Below are positions 42,549 to 51,736 of a stretch of DNA of 51,736 nt, piece after piece. The DNA is taken from contig JBLRWS010000008.1 of NCBI GenBank assembly GCA_047921075.1, forward strand, positions 1 through 51,736, in the 5' to 3' direction. The translations under genes and the position numbers were made by a program. Within the stretch, counting starts at the first letter, position 1, and the number at the start of each line of letters is the position of its first letter. The stretch is from JBLRWS01 sp047921075. GTDB lineage: Bacteria; Bacteroidota; Rhodothermia; Balneolales; Balneolaceae. The notes under the pieces were generated by a model. It saw only the letters and a program-made list of their open reading frames with translations, searched no databases and had not been told where the DNA came from.

Positions 42549-45491
42549 TTAAAACGGAATGACTGCCCGCACCCTGTAGTAGAAATCGTAATCATCGTCG
42601 CCAAACAGCTCCGAAACCGGCTGCGCAATACCCAGCGCATGCGATACCCTAAACAGAGAAAAGAGTGTTACCGCATTTTTTATTTCGGCACCGGCTCCCC
42701 ATCGGCGCTCTGCACTGCGAGTACCATCAGCGCGCAGGGCTTCGCCCACCACACCTGCATCGCTGAACAGGCTGACCGTAGTAGCCCCGAATTGCGCGAC
42801 CCCAAGCACCCTTGTTTCAAGAGATGCGAGTACGGGAACCCGATATTCAACCGAGCCAAACAGCACCTGCCGGCCGCTTACAAATTCACGATAGCCGCGA
42901 ACACGGTCGGAGATTGAAAAAAATGAAATCGGCACTTCCGTAGGCAGCTGCAGGTCGATATCGTCGGCCCGCGAAAACCCGATAAAGTCCTGAACAAATG
43001 GCCGTCCCCATTGGATCTGCGCGGCACCCTGCACCGCTATGCGATGCAGGGCCGGCCCCGGTAGAATGGAAAATGCACGCACCCCGGCCCGGGCAAAACG
43101 AACATCGGTACCGGCCACCTTTTCGGCCACTTCGCCAAGCAGCTGAACGCCCCATCCATCCAGCGGATGCACCACATTATCGGCCCAGGGACGCTGTTTT
43201 TTGATCTGCCATACAAGCTGCAGATCCAGCTGATCGCCACGTTCCGGAACAGGAGCTACCGGATTGCCGGCAAACGAGGAGCGATCGAGGGGGCGTATCG
43301 AAGCAAACTGAAGCCGTGCACCAATGGCCGATGTGCGATACGGCCCCTCCAGCCGATCGATAGGCCAGATCGCCGACAGATCGCCGCCGGTTCGCGTTTC
43401 AATCAAAAAACGGTCGCCGTAAAACCGGGCGTTGCCGGGTGCACGAAAGGCCGAAAACTGCAGCGAAGGATAGAGCTGATTGTTGGCGTATGCCAGCACG
43501 CCATACGAATTGGATGGATCCGGAATGGAGAACCAACCCAGCCCGGAGATGGCGTGCTTACCGAGCGGCTCCACCCAGTTCGTTGTACCGAACACCCCCC
43601 AATTATCCGTGTCGGCATAATAGGGAAACGGAAAACTAAGAACGTGTGTCAAATTCTGCAGGGAGCGATATCTCCCACGGCGCGTGACGAGCGAAGGATC
43701 GGGAGTAATGGCTGATGTGATCTCAGCCGGCGGTGTTTTTTGGCGCCAGCTCGCGTAGGGTTCCGGCACGTTGGGCTCGGGTGGGTTTACCGCACGCCCG
43801 GCATCCACAAGGTACGCGCGGTCGCGGGTTTTGGTCTCCGATGCACGAACCAGCAGCGTAGCTACCGAATCTTCTTTATGCTCATCAGGCGGAATCCAGC
43901 CAAACAGATCGGCACCGGTAAAGAGATGGGTTACCCGCTGCTCGGTATGCTCATCGATGTCGTAACGAAATACGTTAGGCACCTCGTCACGAAGGCTTGT
44001 ATAATAAATGGACGACCCGCCGGGAGGCACCACCGGCTTACGATTATCGATCGTGCCATCACCCAACACCGTGCGATCGCCCGTGTCGGGGTCGAGCAGA
44101 ACCAGCTGCCGAAGCCCCGCTTCATCAAACCGGTAATAGAGCCAGCGATTCCGCTCCGGTATCCACACCGGCCACGCCAGCTGCACATCCCCGCTGTATT
44201 CGGTAACACGCTCCACGCGGCCGCTTTCTGTATCAAGCAGAAACAGATTACCGGTGCCCGACTCATTTTTGATAAACCCAATGACCGACGGATTGCCTGT
44301 TCGAACCGGATAGCGCGCCCGGAGCGAGTGTGTAAGTTGGCGCTCCCTGCCGGTATCAAGATTGTATTCAAAAAGGTCGTTCACAATCGAAGAGTTCTCG
44401 CCGCGCACTTTGCGTGAGTAGTATATTGAACGCCCATCACTGCTCCAGCTCAGATCGGGATTGATACTCCCCTCAGCCAGTAAAAACCGAAGCCCGGTCG
44501 AGTCGTTGTGCAGTAGATGCAGCCGACGAACAGGGCGATCGAGCGATGTAATGGTCAGCGTCGCGATCAGCCGGCCATCGGGGCTTGCAGCCGCATCCTG
44601 CAAAAAGCGGCCCGGCAGCGACAGCGGCTCCGCATGAAGCGAATCGACCCGCTCCATCTGCGAGGCGAGTGTGTTGTAATAAATGTTCACATGCTTTAGC
44701 CACTCATCATAAAAACCGGAATAACCGCCGTCTACTGTCGCATCAAACGCCTTCCAAAAATCGTGGTACGAAAACAGCCCCAGTGCCTTATTTCGGTGCG
44801 CCAGCAGATCCACCAGAGCGGTATCGCCATAGGTTTCGGTAAAATACCGTACTTGCGAGTTGCCCACTGCATAGAGCAGGCGTCCATTTTCGAGCGAGCG
44901 GCCGTCGTTAAAATTTGGGCGGCTGTCAAAAATAGCCTTACGCAGCCAGCGGTCGCCGCGCTGAGAATCCCACGTTTCGGTTTGATATTGCGCGATTCCC
45001 TCCGTCCAGAAACGGGCAATCGGCTCCCCGAAAAAAACCTGCCCCACACCAAGCGGTGTCCATACCGACCGAAAATGAAAAATATGGGCTATTTCGTGGG
45101 CAATGACTTTTCGCAGCCACTTTTCGCGGCCTGTCCACTGCTCGGCTACTTCGTTTACGTGCACCCAAATGCCGCTGTAAGGGTTGCCAAACGGGACCGC
45201 AAAGCCATTTGTAATCTCGTCCTGATCGGTGAAGTAGATCCGAATTTTCCGGTCGAACTCCACATCCATATTCATTGCAAGTGCCCGATAGCTCTCCTCC
45301 GCGATGGGTGCGGCCAGCTCCTCGATGCCGGATAGGCGCTCGGGATAGACCAAAATGAAATGTTCCGTTTCGGCCGTGAGCCACTTCAGGTGAGGGTGGT
45401 TGCGCTCGCTAAATGTATTGAACCCCTGTGCAGCCAAGCTGTCGCACAGCATTAAACTCATTGCGGCAAGGAGGTAAAGTATCTTCTGCAT
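42549..45491 (-). CDS. Gluzincin peptidase / beta-propeller / Omp85-like outer-membrane barrel fusion
   Basis: 980 residues from the ATG at 45491, which starts a signal peptide (MQKILYLLAAMSLMLCDSLAAQ); an ATG 14 codons upstream would bury it. Three parts are visible. Residues about 25-280: peptidase MA-like domain with zinc motif HEIAH at 132-136 and third ligand E164 in FWTEGIAQY. About 290-590: TolB-like propeller repeats (AAASPDGRLIATL, LSWSSDGRSIYYSRK, PPGGSSIYYTSLRDEVPNVFRYD). About 620-980: beta-strand-rich barrel resembling the bacterial surface antigen domain of Omp85 proteins, with DRVRGYREF as the VRGY loop and a terminal phenylalanine (RVRAVIPF). It is predicted to be anchored in the outer membrane; function unknown. 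Its stop is 6 bases from the convergent gmhB stop. Confidence 0.8.
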   Translation of the reverse strand: MQKILYLLAAMSLMLCDSLAAQGFNTFSERNHPHLKWLTAETEHFILVYPERLSGIEELAAPIAEESYRALAMNMDVEFDRKIRIYFTDQDEITNGFAVPFGNPYSGIWVHVNEVAEQWTGREKWLRKVIAHEIAHIFHFRSVWTPLGVGQVFFGEPIARFWTEGIAQYQTETWDSQRGDRWLRKAIFDSRPNFNDGRSLENGRLLYAVGNSQVRYFTETYGDTALVDLLAHRNKALGLFSYHDFWKAFDATVDGGYSGFYDEWLKHVNIYYNTLASQMERVDSLHAEPLSLPGRFLQDAAASPDGRLIATLTITSLDRPVRRLHLLHNDSTGLRFLLAEGSINPDLSWSSDGRSIYYSRKVRGENSSIVNDLFEYNLDTGRERQLTHSLRARYPVRTGNPSVIGFIKNESGTGNLFLLDTESGRVERVTEYSGDVQLAWPVWIPERNRWLYYRFDEAGLRQLVLLDPDTGDRTVLGDGTIDNRKPVVPPGGSSIYYTSLRDEVPNVFRYDIDEHTEQRVTHLFTGADLFGWIPPDEHKEDSVATLLVRASETKTRDRAYLVDAGRAVNPPEPNVPEPYASWRQKTPPAEITSAITPDPSLVTRRGRYRSLQNLTHVLSFPFPYYADTDNWGVFGTTNWVEPLGKHAISGLGWFSIPDPSNSYGVLAYANNQLYPSLQFSAFRAPGNARFYGDRFLIETRTGGDLSAIWPIDRLEGPYRTSAIGARLQFASIRPLDRSSFAGNPVAPVPERGDQLDLQLVWQIKKQRPWADNVVHPLDGWGVQLLGEVAEKVAGTDVRFARAGVRAFSILPGPALHRIAVQGAAQIQWGRPFVQDFIGFSRADDIDLQLPTEVPISFFSISDRVRGYREFVSGRQVLFGSVEYRVPVLASLETRVLGVAQFGATTVSLFSDAGVVGEALRADGTRSAERRWGAGAEIKNAVTLFSLFRVSHALGIAQPVSELFGDDDYDFYYRVRAVIPF

Positions 45492-45571
45492 ATCGGGATC
45501 AATTGGCGATAAACTACCAAAAATTTGACACAAACAAGCTGCCGGTATTCAGGTTTGATAGTGGCCGCTTT

Positions 45572-45602
45572 TTTGAAGCGTGCCGTGAAACAGCTACCTT
45601 TT
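45572..45602 (+). promoter_or_regulatory. mgtE: Bacteroidota-type promoter of mgtE
   Basis: TTTG (45572-45575), 19 bases, TACCTTTT (45595-45602): correct -33, correct spacing and one mismatch in the -7 box. The mgtE ATG is 37 bases further on, leaving no room for a magnesium riboswitch. Confidence 0.5.
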
Positions 45603-45639
45603 TTCTTTTGGCTGCCATCTAAATTCTTAAGAAGACATA

Positions 45640-47001
45640 ATGATACTTGAACCCGACCTGCTGCACGAGTACAAAGAAGAGTTTATCCGCCAACTGACGG
45701 ATCAAAACATCGAACAAGCGGTCCACTCTGCGCATAATATTTCAGCCGGACGCGTTGCCCAAATTCTTACCGACAGTGACTACGACCTGGTGGTTCCGTT
45801 TCTCGAAAAAGCCGATCAAAAGTTGGCGGGAGAGATACTCACGCACATGTCGTCTGAGCAGGCGGTTGAAATTCTGAACCAGATGGATCCGGACAGGGCA
45901 GCCGCACTGATCGATGATGTACCGATCGATCACGCGGCAGACATCATGCAGCAGATGGATCCAAAAGAGGCCGGCGGGCTGTTCGAGCGCATCAATCCAA
46001 AGCTCGAAGAGATGATTCGCGACCTGATGCGCTACCCGGAGGGGTCGGTGGGGTCGGTCATGAATTCCCATTTCACAGCCATTCGCGCCGGCAGTACTGT
46101 AAAGCAGACGCTGGCTGCCATTCGGGATGCTCCCACCCATGTGCAAAACAAAGATTATGTTTTTGTGGTAAACAACCGGAACGAACTTTTGGGGGTTATT
46201 TCGATCAAAGATCTGCTTCACTCTCAGTCCGAAAAGAAAGTAGATGAATTTATGACGCGTGACGTGGTGGCCGTTCATACCGATGACGATGCCCTGGAGG
46301 CTGCTCAGCTTCTTCGAAACCGGCGATTTCAGATGCTTCCGGTACTCGATAGTGCCGATCACATCGCCGGTGTGTTGCTGCTGGACGACGCCGTGGAGAT
46401 TTTGTCGGAAAACATGGCCGATCTTTTTATGCACATGGGTGCAGCCTCGCCTGATGAAACCTTTTATACGCCCCCGCTCGGATCGGTCAAGAAACGCCTG
46501 CCATGGATGGCCGGGAATGTATTTCTGAATCTGGGTGCCGTTGCGGTCATCGCCTCATTCGAGGCAACCATCGAGGCCGTCGCCGCACTGGCTATTTTTC
46601 TGCCCATGATTACCGATATGGGTGGAAATGTGGGTATTCAGGCGCTATCGGTATCCATTCGCAGTATTGCACTGGGTGAGGTGCGACTGAGTGAGTATTG
46701 GCGGGCGGCCCGCAAGGAGATTATTATTGGGCTGGTGAATGGTGTGGCGCTCGGTACCCTCTTTGCCGCCATTGCCTATCTGGTGCAAGGCAGTATGATT
46801 TTGGGGCTTGTGGCCGGTGCTGCGCTGGCTGTGAACGTACTGGTAGCAGGTATTGTGGGCGGAACGCTTCCATTTTTGATCAAGCGATGGGGTGGCGATC
46901 CGGCAATGATGACCGGCCCGGTTCTCACAACCATTACCGACATCACCGGTGTGACCATCTATCTGGGACTAAGCACCTACTTTTTGGTCAGCCTGCTGTA
47001 G
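45640..47001 (+). CDS. mgtE: Magnesium transporter MgtE
   Basis: 453 residues. Homodimeric Mg2+ channel. The N-terminal superhelical domain (about 1-130, with repeats such as QAVEILNQMDPDRAAALIDDVP) is followed by two CBS domains (about 135-260) that sense cytosolic Mg2+, a plug helix and five transmembrane helices (about 285-453). The pore signature PMITDMGGNVGIQ and the selectivity-site region GPVLTTITDITGVTIYL are intact. ATG start. Convergent with metF (15-base gap). Confidence 0.96.
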   Translation: MILEPDLLHEYKEEFIRQLTDQNIEQAVHSAHNISAGRVAQILTDSDYDLVVPFLEKADQKLAGEILTHMSSEQAVEILNQMDPDRAAALIDDVPIDHAADIMQQMDPKEAGGLFERINPKLEEMIRDLMRYPEGSVGSVMNSHFTAIRAGSTVKQTLAAIRDAPTHVQNKDYVFVVNNRNELLGVISIKDLLHSQSEKKVDEFMTRDVVAVHTDDDALEAAQLLRNRRFQMLPVLDSADHIAGVLLLDDAVEILSENMADLFMHMGAASPDETFYTPPLGSVKKRLPWMAGNVFLNLGAVAVIASFEATIEAVAALAIFLPMITDMGGNVGIQALSVSIRSIALGEVRLSEYWRAARKEIIIGLVNGVALGTLFAAIAYLVQGSMILGLVAGAALAVNVLVAGIVGGTLPFLIKRWGGDPAMMTGPVLTTITDITGVTIYLGLSTYFLVSLL

Positions 47002-47008
47002 GGCAGGC
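46991..47008 (+). terminator. Weak hairpin at the mgtE end
   Basis: GCCTGC (46991-46996) pairs with GCAGGC (47003-47008) over the mgtE stop codon. A T6 run occurs only about 11 bases later, so termination by this stem is doubtful. Confidence 0.3.
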
Positions 47009-47016
47009 GGACTTCT

Positions 47017-47970
47017 CTATTTTTTCCGCAGAAAATCGATTACCTCAAGTGCGGAGTCGGGACTGCCCATAATGTAAAAGTGAAGCCCCGGCACATCGTT
47101 TTCCATCAGCTCCAGGCACTGCTGTTTGGCCCACTCAATGCCGATATTTTTTGCATTGGCTTCATCGGCTGCCACTTCATCCACCAGCGAATCGGGAATG
47201 CTCAAATGGAAATTTCGCGGAAGCGAGAGTAGGTGGTTTGGAGTGGTCAAAATCTTTAATCCCGGTACAATCGGCACGTCGATACCGGCCGCCCGACATT
47301 TATCAACAAACTCAAAGTACTTGCTGTTATCGAAAAACATTTGCGTTGCCACATAATCGGCGCCGGTGTCTACTTTCTGTTTTAGGCGTTTGATGTCCCA
47401 TTCTAAATTGGGCGCTTCAAAATGCTTTTCGGGGTAGCCCGCCACACCCACGCAAAAATCGGTCGGCTCAGCGTTTATGATGTCTTCCAGATACTCGCCC
47501 TGATTCATATTCTGAATCTGCCGCACCAGATCTACCGCATACTTGTTGGATGTGCCGTTGGTATACATCGTGGTTTGGCTGCCGGTATTATCACCCCGAA
47601 CAGCCAACACATTGTGAATGCCCAGATAATTGAGCTCGATCAAGGCATCTTCACTCTCCTCTTTGGAAAATCCTTCACAGATAAGGTGTGGTACCGGATC
47701 GATATCGTAGCGGTGCAAAATGGCCGCACAGAGGCCAATGGTTCCCGGCCGTTTTCGTCGAACAACCCGCTTCAGGGTGCCGTCGGGCTTCTCCTCTACG
47801 TGCGCCTCGGCAGCGTGGTACGTCACATCAATAAACGGCGGTTTCACCTTCTCAACCACCCGGTCGAGGGATTCAAACACCGACCCTACCGAGCCACCCC
47901 GCTTGGGCGGAATAATTTCGAACGATATCAATGGTTCTTTCGCTTTATCGTAATGCTCAACAACTTTCAT
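47017..47970 (-). CDS. metF: 5,10-methylenetetrahydrofolate reductase
   Basis: 317 residues. FAD-dependent reduction of methylene-THF to 5-methyl-THF, the methyl donor for MetH encoded next door. FEIIPPKRGG (catalytic Glu region), VTYHAAEAH, HLICEGFSKEE, NVLAVRGDNTG, GVAGYPEKHFEAPN and YVATQMFFDNSKYFEFV are characteristic. ATG start. Divergent from metH across 75 bases, so both could answer to a common regulator, but no clear operator or S-box-like structure is visible in this short space. Confidence 0.95.
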   Translation of the reverse strand: MKVVEHYDKAKEPLISFEIIPPKRGGSVGSVFESLDRVVEKVKPPFIDVTYHAAEAHVEEKPDGTLKRVVRRKRPGTIGLCAAILHRYDIDPVPHLICEGFSKEESEDALIELNYLGIHNVLAVRGDNTGSQTTMYTNGTSNKYAVDLVRQIQNMNQGEYLEDIINAEPTDFCVGVAGYPEKHFEAPNLEWDIKRLKQKVDTGADYVATQMFFDNSKYFEFVDKCRAAGIDVPIVPGLKILTTPNHLLSLPRNFHLSIPDSLVDEVAADEANAKNIGIEWAKQQCLELMENDVPGLHFYIMGSPDSALEVIDFLRKK

Positions 47971-48045
47971 AAAAAACGTGTATTTAAGCGCAACTTTGTT
48001 GATTTTTGACCGATGTTCTAACCACAGTTAAAAGAGTTTCTTTTC

Positions 48046-51000
48046 ATGAGCCGTTCCAACCACCCCATTTTTCGTCAGCTAAAAGAGCGCATTTTTGTAC
48101 TTGATGGCGCCATGGGAACCATGATCCAGGATTATCAGCTATCGGAAGACGATTATCGGGGAAGTTCGTTCAGCCAGCACCATTCGGAGCTGAAAGGAAA
48201 CAACGATCTGCTGTCGGTTACCCAACCTGATATTATACGGGAAATTCATTCCAAATTCCTGTCAGCCGGGGCCGACATCATTGAGACCAACACATTTAAT
48301 GCCAATCACATTTCGCAGGCCGACTATCACCTCGAAGAGCATGCATACGAGCTGAATGTAGCCTCCGCGCGGCTGGCGCGAGAAGCGGCCGACTCCTTTA
48401 CCCAAAAAAATCCCGATAAACCGCGCTATGTAGCCGGTGCTGTGGGGCCCACCAACAAAACCCTCTCGCTTTCGCCCGATGTGGAAAATCCGGGTTATCG
48501 TGCCATCACCTTCGATCAGCTGGCCGATTGTTACACCGAGCAGATTCGCGGACTTGTGGATGGCGGAAGTGACTTTTTACTGATCGAAACCGTATTCGAT
48601 ACCCTAAACTGCAAGGCAGCCATTTATGCTGCGCACCGCCATTTTCGGGCCATCGGGCGTACGCTGCCGCTGATGATCTCCGGTACCATCGTGGATCAGA
48701 GTGGGCGAACCCTCTCGGGGCAGACCACCGAAGCGTTTTGGATATCCATTAAACACGCGGCACCGCTGCTTAGCGTGGGGCTGAACTGTTCGCTTGGCTC
48801 GGCCCAAATGCGCCCGTTCATCAAAGAGCTGGCCACACACGCCTCGTGCTACACCAGCCTCTACCCCAACGCCGGGCTGCCAAACGAAATGGGAGAATAC
48901 AACGAAACCGGCAGCTTTATGGCAAAGCAGTTTGCCGATTATGCCAGCGAAGGATTTGTAAACATTGTGGGCGGTTGCTGCGGCACCACACCCGATCACA
49001 TTCGGGCCATTGCCGACGAAGCGGCACGCCATCAGCCGCGATCCATTCCGTCGCCCAAACCCACCATGCGGCTTAGCGGGCTCGAGCCGCTGGTAATACG
49101 CCCCGAAACCAACTTTGTAAATGTTGGTGAACGCACAAACGTGACGGGATCAGCCCGCTTTCGGCGGCTTATTAAAGAAGAAGAGCACGAAGAGGCGCTT
49201 ACCGTTGCTCAGGAACAGGTAGAAAATGGCGCTCAGATTGTGGATGTAAACATGGACGAAGGGTTACTCGACTCAGAGCAGGTGATGACCGATTTTCTGA
49301 ATCTGATGGCTGCCGAACCCGACATTGCCCGCGTGCCCATTATGATCGACTCCTCCAAATGGAGTGTACTGGAAGCCGGCCTGCGCTGCACACAAGGCAA
49401 AAGCGTAGTCAACTCCATCAGCCTCAAGGAGGGTGAAGAGGTGTTTAAACAGCAGGCGCAAACCATTCTTGATTTTGGAGCAGCCGTTATTGTGATGGCG
49501 TTCGATGAACAGGGGCAAGCCGACAACCTCGATCGGCGCATTGACATCTGCAAGCGGGCGTACCGCATCCTAACCGAAGAGGTTGGCTTCCCGGCTGAGG
49601 ATATCATCTTTGACCCGAACATTTTAACGGTTGCCACCGGCATTGATGAGCATAACAATTACGCCGTCGATTTTATGGAGGCCACGGCGTGGATCAAAGA
49701 GCACTTGCCGGGAACCTACGTAAGCGGTGGCGTCAGTAATATTTCATTTTCCTTTCGCGGCAATAATACCGTTCGCGAGGCGATGCACTCCGCGTTTCTC
49801 TATCATGCCATCCGCGCCGGTATGGATATGGGCATCGTCAACGCCGGGCAGCTCGAGGTGTATGAAGAGATTGACAAAGAGCTGCTGGAGTTTGTGGAAG
49901 ATGTGCTCCTCAACCGCCGCGATGATGCCACCGAACGGCTTTTGGAATATGCCGAATCGATCAAACAGACCGGCGAAGAAAAAGCGGAAGCCGCAACCGA
50001 AGCCTGGCGCGAGGGCACAGTGGAAGAACGCATACAGCACGCGCTAATCAAAGGTATTGTCACCTACATCGAAGAGGATGTAGAAGAGGCGCGCCAAAAA
50101 TACGACCGGCCGATTGAGGTGATTGAAGGGCCCATGATGGACGGCATGAATGTGGTGGGCGATCTGTTTGGAGACGGAAAGATGTTTTTACCGCAGGTGG
50201 TGAAAAGTGCCCGCGTGATGAAAAAGGGAGTGGCCATTTTGACTCCGTTCATCGAAGCCGAAAAAGAGAAAAACAAAAGCAGTGAGCCCAAAGCACGCAT
50301 TCTTTTGGCCACGGTAAAAGGAGACGTACACGATATTGGAAAGAATATTGTAGGCGTGGTTTTGCGATGCAACAACTATGATGTGATTGACCTTGGGGTG
50401 ATGAATCCCGCCGAAAAGATTTTGCAGGCCGCAAAAGAGCATCATGTAGATGTGGTGGGCCTTAGCGGGTTAATTACCCCATCGCTTGATGAGATGGTGA
50501 ATGTAGCCAACGAAATGAAGCGTGAAGCATTCTCGATTCCACTTATGATCGGCGGTGCAACCACATCACGGCTTCATACAGCCGTGAAAATTGCGCCCAT
50601 GTACGATCAGCCGGTCATCCACGTGCTGGATGCCTCCCGCAGTGTAACGGTGGTAAATCGCCTCGTTTCTGACACGCTCAAGGAGTCGTTTGTGGACGAA
50701 ATCAGTCGTGAATATCACGATTTGAGAGAGCAGTATCGATCACGCGGAAAGCGCAAGGAGTACCTGTCCATTGCCGAGGCGCGTAAAAACCGTACACCCT
50801 ACAATCGAAAGGAGCCGAAAATTACCCCACCTGCTCAACCGGGCATCACCGTACTGAATGGTGTTGATCTTTCTGTGCTGCGCAACTACATCGACTGGAC
50901 CCCATTCTTCATCGCCTGGGAAATGAAAGGGCGCTACCCCGACATTTTGGACGATGAGATTGCCGGCACGGAGGCGCGAAAGCTTTTTGATGATGCCAAC

Positions 51001-51736
51001 CAGCTGCTGGACCGTATCGTTGCCGATAAGCTGCTCACGGCCAACGGTGTGTGCGGGCTTTTTCCCGCCAACAGTGTGGGAGATGATATTGAACTCTACA
51101 CCGACGAGACCCGGCAGACCCTCCTCGCGCGCTTCCACAGCCTGCGGCAGCAAACAAAGAAGCGCAGCGGACAACCCAACAAGGCACTGGCCGATTTCGT
51201 GGCCCCAAAAGAGTCGGGCATTGCCGATTACATGGGAGCCTTTGCGGTAACAACAGGCCACGGCACACAAGAGCTGGTAGAGAAATTTGAAGCAGATAAC
51301 GACGATTACAATGCGATTCTGGTAAAGGCCATTTCGGACCGCCTGGCAGAAGCGTTTGCCGAAATGCTGCACGAAAAAGTCCGAACTACGCTTTGGGGAT
51401 ACGCTCCCGATGAATCGTTCAGCAACGACGAGCTGATTCGTGAAGAGTATACCGGAATACGTCCCGCCCCGGGATATCCCGCCCAGCCCGACCATACCGA
51501 AAAACGGACTCTTTTCGAGCTGCTGAACGTGCCTGAAGAGACGGGCATCACCCTTACCGAACATCTGGCCATGAGTCCCGCCTCATCGGTGAGCGGCCTC
51601 TACTTTGCCCATCCCGAAGCGAAGTACTTTAACATCGGCACGATTCTGGAAGATCAGGTAGCCGATTATGCCGAACGTAAATCGATGAGCAAAGAAGAGG
51701 TGGAAGCGTGGCTTAGCCCGAATTTGGGGTATGAGA
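48046..51736 (+). CDS. metH: Cobalamin-dependent methionine synthase (runs off the right edge)
   Basis: 1230 residues are present and no stop is reached; the last residues WLSPNLGYE match the usual C-terminal end, so only a few codons are missing. Methylates homocysteine to methionine. Modules in order: homocysteine-binding domain with zinc ligands C248, C311 and C312 (GGCCGTTP); pterin-binding domain (NFVNVGERTNVTGSARF); B12 cap and Rossmann domain with GDVHDIGKN, where H762 is the lower cobalt ligand; and the AdoMet-dependent reactivation domain (RPAPGYPAQPDHTEK). Full-length architecture in a single polypeptide. No cobalamin riboswitch fits in the 75-base upstream gap. Confidence 0.97.
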   Translation, partial: MSRSNHPIFRQLKERIFVLDGAMGTMIQDYQLSEDDYRGSSFSQHHSELKGNNDLLSVTQPDIIREIHSKFLSAGADIIETNTFNANHISQADYHLEEHAYELNVASARLAREAADSFTQKNPDKPRYVAGAVGPTNKTLSLSPDVENPGYRAITFDQLADCYTEQIRGLVDGGSDFLLIETVFDTLNCKAAIYAAHRHFRAIGRTLPLMISGTIVDQSGRTLSGQTTEAFWISIKHAAPLLSVGLNCSLGSAQMRPFIKELATHASCYTSLYPNAGLPNEMGEYNETGSFMAKQFADYASEGFVNIVGGCCGTTPDHIRAIADEAARHQPRSIPSPKPTMRLSGLEPLVIRPETNFVNVGERTNVTGSARFRRLIKEEEHEEALTVAQEQVENGAQIVDVNMDEGLLDSEQVMTDFLNLMAAEPDIARVPIMIDSSKWSVLEAGLRCTQGKSVVNSISLKEGEEVFKQQAQTILDFGAAVIVMAFDEQGQADNLDRRIDICKRAYRILTEEVGFPAEDIIFDPNILTVATGIDEHNNYAVDFMEATAWIKEHLPGTYVSGGVSNISFSFRGNNTVREAMHSAFLYHAIRAGMDMGIVNAGQLEVYEEIDKELLEFVEDVLLNRRDDATERLLEYAESIKQTGEEKAEAATEAWREGTVEERIQHALIKGIVTYIEEDVEEARQKYDRPIEVIEGPMMDGMNVVGDLFGDGKMFLPQVVKSARVMKKGVAILTPFIEAEKEKNKSSEPKARILLATVKGDVHDIGKNIVGVVLRCNNYDVIDLGVMNPAEKILQAAKEHHVDVVGLSGLITPSLDEMVNVANEMKREAFSIPLMIGGATTSRLHTAVKIAPMYDQPVIHVLDASRSVTVVNRLVSDTLKESFVDEISREYHDLREQYRSRGKRKEYLSIAEARKNRTPYNRKEPKITPPAQPGITVLNGVDLSVLRNYIDWTPFFIAWEMKGRYPDILDDEIAGTEARKLFDDANQLLDRIVADKLLTANGVCGLFPANSVGDDIELYTDETRQTLLARFHSLRQQTKKRSGQPNKALADFVAPKESGIADYMGAFAVTTGHGTQELVEKFEADNDDYNAILVKAISDRLAEAFAEMLHEKVRTTLWGYAPDESFSNDELIREEYTGIRPAPGYPAQPDHTEKRTLFELLNVPEETGITLTEHLAMSPASSVSGLYFAHPEAKYFNIGTILEDQVADYAERKSMSKEEVEAWLSPNLGYE

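Noticed and set aside
47971..48045. Cobalamin or SAM riboswitch at metF/metH
   Set aside because: The gap is too short and shows no conserved riboswitch core.
1..51736. CRISPR arrays, tRNA or rRNA genes, insertion sequences or prophage
   Set aside because: No regularly spaced repeats, cloverleaf genes, transposase motifs or phage structural genes were seen in any intergenic space or frame.

Overview
The window is a stretch of draft bacterial chromosome of about 51.7 kb with medium-high GC, densely coded on both strands and with no intergenic space above about 175 bases. It contains four runs of exactly 100 N, which are scaffold placeholders and not measured distances. Several things point to a Bacteroidota/Rhodothermota-type organism, most likely of the Balneolia kind (inference): a gene order of uppS, bamA and tandem ompH/skp genes; promoter-like TAnnTTTG (-7) and TTTG (-33) elements instead of sigma70 boxes; weak or absent Shine-Dalgarno sequences; and frequent TTG or GTG starts. 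It has an outer membrane (BamA, Skp-like chaperones, an Omp85-like barrel protein) and a rod-type elongation system.

Layout. 1-2.9 kb: part of a type I restriction-modification locus, with hsdM followed by a Fic-domain regulator/AMP-transferase flanked by TTAACA-type repeats; the specificity and restriction subunits are presumably off the left edge. 3.0-7.6 kb: an M20 amidohydrolase divergent from an iron-type alcohol dehydrogenase, a tRNA methyltransferase (MnmD) and a kynureninase-like PLP enzyme. 7.7-12.7 kb: recA-recX-AI-2E family transporter, then purN-purH. 12.7-18.2 kb: mreB-mreC-mreD-mrdA-rodA, the complete elongasome operon. 18.2-20.1 kb: rnhB and a vWA-domain protein, divergent. 20.1-29.8 kb, minus strand: an envelope biogenesis cluster read as mltD-like transglycosylase, S41 protease, PHP phosphoesterase, ribH, uppS, bamA and three ompH/skp paralogues, closed by a terminator. 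29.9-35.5 kb, minus strand: pyrG, NUDIX hydrolase, amidohydrolase, nadE. 35.6-42.5 kb: gdpD, a small membrane protein, rlmB-type rRNA methyltransferase, namZ-like muramidase, pyrR-pyrB, an MFS transporter and a GmhB-like phosphatase. 42.5-51.7 kb: a large peptidase/beta-propeller/outer-membrane-barrel fusion, mgtE, and divergent metF and cobalamin-dependent metH, which runs off the right edge within a few codons of its expected end.

Most of the window is housekeeping. The parts that most deserve a second look are the Fic gene with flanking inverted repeats in the R-M locus, the 980-residue gluzincin/propeller/Omp85-like fusion, the three tandem Skp paralogues after bamA, the GmhB-like enzyme without its zinc cysteines, and palindromes or repeats in front of pyrG and pyrR. 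No tRNA, rRNA, CRISPR array, insertion sequence or prophage was seen.
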